Shown in pieces: positions 6,542-7,791 of a stretch of DNA of 7,791 nucleotides. Numbering within the stretch: the stretch's first letter is position 1; every line of letters begins with the position of its first letter. The position numbers were made by a program, and so were the translations under genes. The stretch lies in contig CAZUCU010000027.1 of assembly GCA_964618845.1 (NCBI GenBank), forward strand, positions 1 through 7,791. Direction: 5' to 3'. Below the pieces are notes generated by a model. The model had not been told where the DNA came from and made no database searches. It worked only from the letters and a program-made list of their open reading frames with translations. This DNA is from CAZUCU01 sp964618845. GTDB taxonomy: Bacteria > Patescibacteriota > Minisyncoccia > Phycocordibacterales > JAACPR01.

Positions 6542-7435
6542 TTATTTTGTTAGCAAAATTTCAACTGATTTTGTCATAAGAGGAACAATATCATTATAAA
6601 AATTCAAGTCAAGAATATCGGTTGCTTTAAACCATTTGGCATCATCCAATCCTGTTTTATCAGCACCAATTCTAACATCTCCAAAAATCGCTTCTGCTAA
6701 ATAATAAACAACCTTTTTCCTATGTTTTCCTTTTTCTGGATGATTGGCTATGTATTCATTTTCTCCCAATTTATCTAAAATATTTACAATTTCCACTCCA
6801 ATTTCTTCTTTAATTACTCTTTTCAGGGTGCTTTCATCATCTTCACCATTTTCTTTACCTCCTTTGGATAAGGTCCAATGTCCAAAAACATCATGTACAA
6901 GAGCAAAAAATATATCATCATCTTTTTTGGCAAAAACCACAGCACCAACTTTTTCTTCAATGGGCATTTCTTCAAATGATATATTTTTTTTAGTGGACTT
7001 TTGATCTTTTCCGGGCTCACCAATTTCTTTGTAAACTGCCCCCAAAACCCCGTTTACAAATTTTCCACTTTGATCTCCACCAAAACTTTTTGCAAGTTCA
7101 ATTGCTTCATTAATCGCAACTTTTGGTGGAACTTCATCTCTATCAGAAAACAAAAGTTCAAAGAGACCAATTCTCAAAACATTTCTATCAACATTAGAAA
7201 TTTTTTCCAAGGGCCAATCGGGTGCTGCCTCAATAATAATTTTATTTAGATCTTCAACTTTATTAATAACTCCAGAAAGAAGTTTGCTCATAAAATCAAT
7301 ATCCGCTATCCCGTCAGCAAATTCATCGGTATTTCGATAAAGCACTTCTAAGGCCTCATTCAAATCTAAACTACCAAAATCCCACTCAAATAGAGTTTGA
7401 AGAACAATTGATCTTGAAAGGTGCCTATTCGCCAT
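6542..7435 (-). CDS. nusB: NusB antitermination factor fused to a NUDIX hydrolase domain
   Basis: A two-domain protein of 297 residues. Residues 1-138 are a complete NusB (usual length about 140), the all-helical RNA-binding factor that joins the boxA antitermination complex on rRNA transcripts. Hallmarks are R-H-L-S-R near the start, I-S-N-V-D-R-N-V-L-R-I (79-89), P-P-K-V-A-I-N-E-A-I-E-L-A-K (103-116) and K-F-V-N-G-V-L (125-131). After a polar linker of about 20 residues (140-160) comes a NUDIX domain (about 161-295), whose family hydrolyses nucleoside diphosphates linked to other groups. The Nudix box spans 192-214, with G192, E198, R206, E210, E211, G213 and V214 in place, but position 207 is Val where the REUXEE consensus has Glu. 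Substrate is unknown; the arrangement recalls MutT/Ap4A-hydrolase types. The reading frame is continuous, so the fusion is real in this sequence. It is co-transcribed with rnc. Confidence 0.92.
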   Translation of the reverse strand: MANRHLSRSIVLQTLFEWDFGSLDLNEALEVLYRNTDEFADGIADIDFMSKLLSGVINKVEDLNKIIIEAAPDWPLEKISNVDRNVLRIGLFELLFSDRDEVPPKVAINEAIELAKSFGGDQSGKFVNGVLGAVYKEIGEPGKDQKSTKKNISFEEMPIEEKVGAVVFAKKDDDIFFALVHDVFGHWTLSKGGKENGEDDESTLKRVIKEEIGVEIVNILDKLGENEYIANHPEKGKHRKKVVYYLAEAIFGDVRIGADKTGLDDAKWFKATDILDLNFYNDIVPLMTKSVEILLTK

Positions 7436-7449
7436 ATGATTACTTGTTT

Positions 7450-7477
7450 ATTATATCAAAAAAAACATTTATGCAAA
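7450..7477 (-). promoter_or_regulatory. Promoter of the nusB-rnc operon
   Basis: On the minus strand a perfect TATAAT (7450-7455) is preceded by TGA, making an extended -10. TTTGCA (7472-7477, four of six to TTGACA) sits 16 bases upstream as a -35. The -10 ends 14 bases before the nusB ATG, so the leader would be about seven or eight bases long and contains no Shine-Dalgarno sequence. The -35 abuts the arm of the hairpin that follows rpmF. It is the best promoter match in the window. Confidence 0.65.
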
Positions 7478-7514
7478 GAAAAGGGCCTGTTTTAATTCAC
7501 GGGCCTTTTTCTTT
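7475..7514. terminator. Hairpin between rpmF and nusB, probable rpmF terminator
   Basis: AAAGAAAAGGGCCTGT (7475-7490) pairs with ACGGGCCTTTTTCTTT (7499-7514) around an 8-base loop. The core is GGCC/GGCC flanked by an A-tract and a T-tract, the layout of an intrinsic terminator. It begins directly at the rpmF stop codon. In RNA of the + strand two G-U wobbles complete a 16-pair stem. In RNA of the minus strand, the direction of rpmF, the same positions become A-C mismatches, so the stem is weaker there. Its position after rpmF and before the nusB promoter supports a terminator role. Confidence 0.6.
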
Positions 7515-7729
7515 TATTTTTTATTTGATTGTTTTTTGACTTTTTTAAGAGCTTTTTTTTCTACATCAATTACAGTTCTACCTTTATATTTTCCTGTAAC
7601 AGAAGAGGCTCGATGTCTTAGATGCACAACTCCTGATTCTTTGTCCTTAGACAAAGTTGGTTTTTCTAATGCATGATGAGATCTTCGATTCCTCGTATGA
7701 GCTCTTGTGTGTCGCATTCTTACTGTCAT
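7514..7729 (-). CDS. rpmF: Large ribosomal subunit protein bL32, zinc-free form
   Basis: Small basic protein of the 50S subunit, 71 residues. The family core is clear: an Arg/His-rich N-terminus, N-R-R-S-H-H-A-L at residues 13-20, then P-T-L-S, and a C-terminal G-K-Y-K-G-R-T-V-I (46-54). The four cysteines that bind zinc in the C+ form are all absent; the equivalent positions carry S-K-D-K-E-S and A-S-S-V-T. This is therefore a C- type L32. The Lys-rich tail after residue 55 makes it slightly longer than the usual 56-60 residues. Gene order rpmF, rnc, smc is widely conserved in bacteria, which supports the call. Transcription is probably its own unit, from a promoter directly upstream to the hairpin at the stop codon. 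No Shine-Dalgarno sequence precedes the ATG. Confidence 0.96.
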   Translation of the reverse strand: MTVRMRHTRAHTRNRRSHHALEKPTLSKDKESGVVHLRHRASSVTGKYKGRTVIDVEKKALKKVKKQSNKK

Positions 7730-7735
7730 AATTCA

Positions 7736-7764
7736 ATATTTTTAACACAAAGTGTTAAAAATAT
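7736..7764. promoter_or_regulatory. 29-base perfect palindrome over the rpmF promoter
   Basis: ATATTTTTAACAC (7736-7748) and GTGTTAAAAATAT (7752-7764) are perfect 13-base inverted repeats around AAA. The palindrome spans from the -10 to the -35 of the predicted rpmF promoter and ends six bases before the rpmF ATG. It could be an operator for a dimeric regulator, or the terminator hairpin of a gene beyond the right edge. There is no T-run of useful length after it on the minus strand. Confidence 0.7.
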
Positions 7765-7767
7765 CAA
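7739..7767 (-). promoter_or_regulatory. Promoter of rpmF
   Basis: On the minus strand TTGATA (7762-7767, five of six to TTGACA) is followed after 17 bases by TAAAAA (7739-7744, four of six), which is preceded by TGT and so forms an extended -10. The -10 ends 9 bases before the rpmF ATG, exactly as at smc. Transcription would start about three bases before the ATG, giving a leaderless mRNA. Confidence 0.5.
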
Positions 7768-7791
7768 ATCCGAAATCCGAAGTACGAAATT
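7766..7791. repeat. 7-base tandem repeat (AAATCCG) running off the window
   Basis: AAATCCG occurs twice in tandem (7766-7779), followed by the variant AAGTACG (7780-7786) and then AAATT at the window edge. The period of seven is clear but the full extent cannot be seen. It lies directly upstream of the rpmF promoter in non-coding DNA. No function can be read from it. Confidence 0.6.

Noticed and set aside
6209..6553. A 114-residue + strand open frame across rnc.
   Set aside because: It is antisense to the conserved RNase III catalytic domain and resembles no protein family.
6823..6862. A perfect GGAGGT Shine-Dalgarno sequence followed seven bases later by ATG on the minus strand, inside the nusB fusion gene.
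   Set aside because: The ATG is out of frame with the fusion gene and opens only eight codons before a stop. The GGAGGT arises from the G-G codons of the Nudix box, so it is a coincidence.
6744..7249. Open frames on the + strand (6744-7004, 7001-7249) and in another minus frame (6823-7023) within the nusB fusion.
   Set aside because: They overlap clearly conserved NusB and NUDIX codons and show no recognisable protein features.

Overview
The window looks like a piece of a small, AT-rich bacterial chromosome, most probably a Candidate Phyla Radiation (Patescibacteria/Parcubacteria-like) genome. This assignment is an inference. It rests on trimmed versions of core genes (a 731-residue SMC, a 655-residue RNase R without the N-terminal helix-turn-helix domain), a NusB-NUDIX fusion, a cysteine-free L32, dense packing and near absence of Shine-Dalgarno sequences. 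Individual 60-base lines that I counted range from about 13% to 43% G+C.

Layout. On the + strand, rnr (RNase R, 72-2039) is the only rightward gene. It converges, with a 16-base gap, on a leftward block. Read in the direction of transcription (right to left), that block is rpmF (L32, 7514-7729), a NusB-NUDIX fusion (6542-7435), rnc (RNase III, 5836-6540), smc (3448-5643), a radical SAM protein (2546-3385) and a CYTH/CyaB-like protein (2056-2553). The order rpmF, rnc, smc is a familiar bacterial neighbourhood. The nusB fusion and rnc are separated by one base and must be co-transcribed. The radical SAM and CYTH genes overlap by 8 bases and look like an AT-richer two-gene cassette lodged between smc and rnr.

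Intergenic structure. There is no gap above 300 bases. The 192-base gap between smc and rnc holds 11-base direct repeats and a 104-base near-perfect hairpin whose base contains the rnc stop codon. A GC-core hairpin follows rpmF. A 29-base perfect palindrome sits on the predicted rpmF promoter, and a 7-base tandem repeat runs off the right edge. Predicted extended -10 boxes lie only 9 to 14 bases before the start codons of rpmF, nusB and smc, which suggests leaderless or nearly leaderless transcripts.

How the genes fit together. Five of the seven genes serve core information processing: ribosome assembly (L32), rRNA transcription and processing (NusB, RNase III), RNA turnover (RNase R) and chromosome organisation (SMC). 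The radical SAM/CYTH pair is the accessory part, and its function cannot be named from sequence. The points most worth a second look are the apparently hinge-less SMC, the long dsRNA-forming hairpin at the end of the RNase III message, the NusB-NUDIX fusion with an altered Nudix box, and the radical SAM-CYTH pair.
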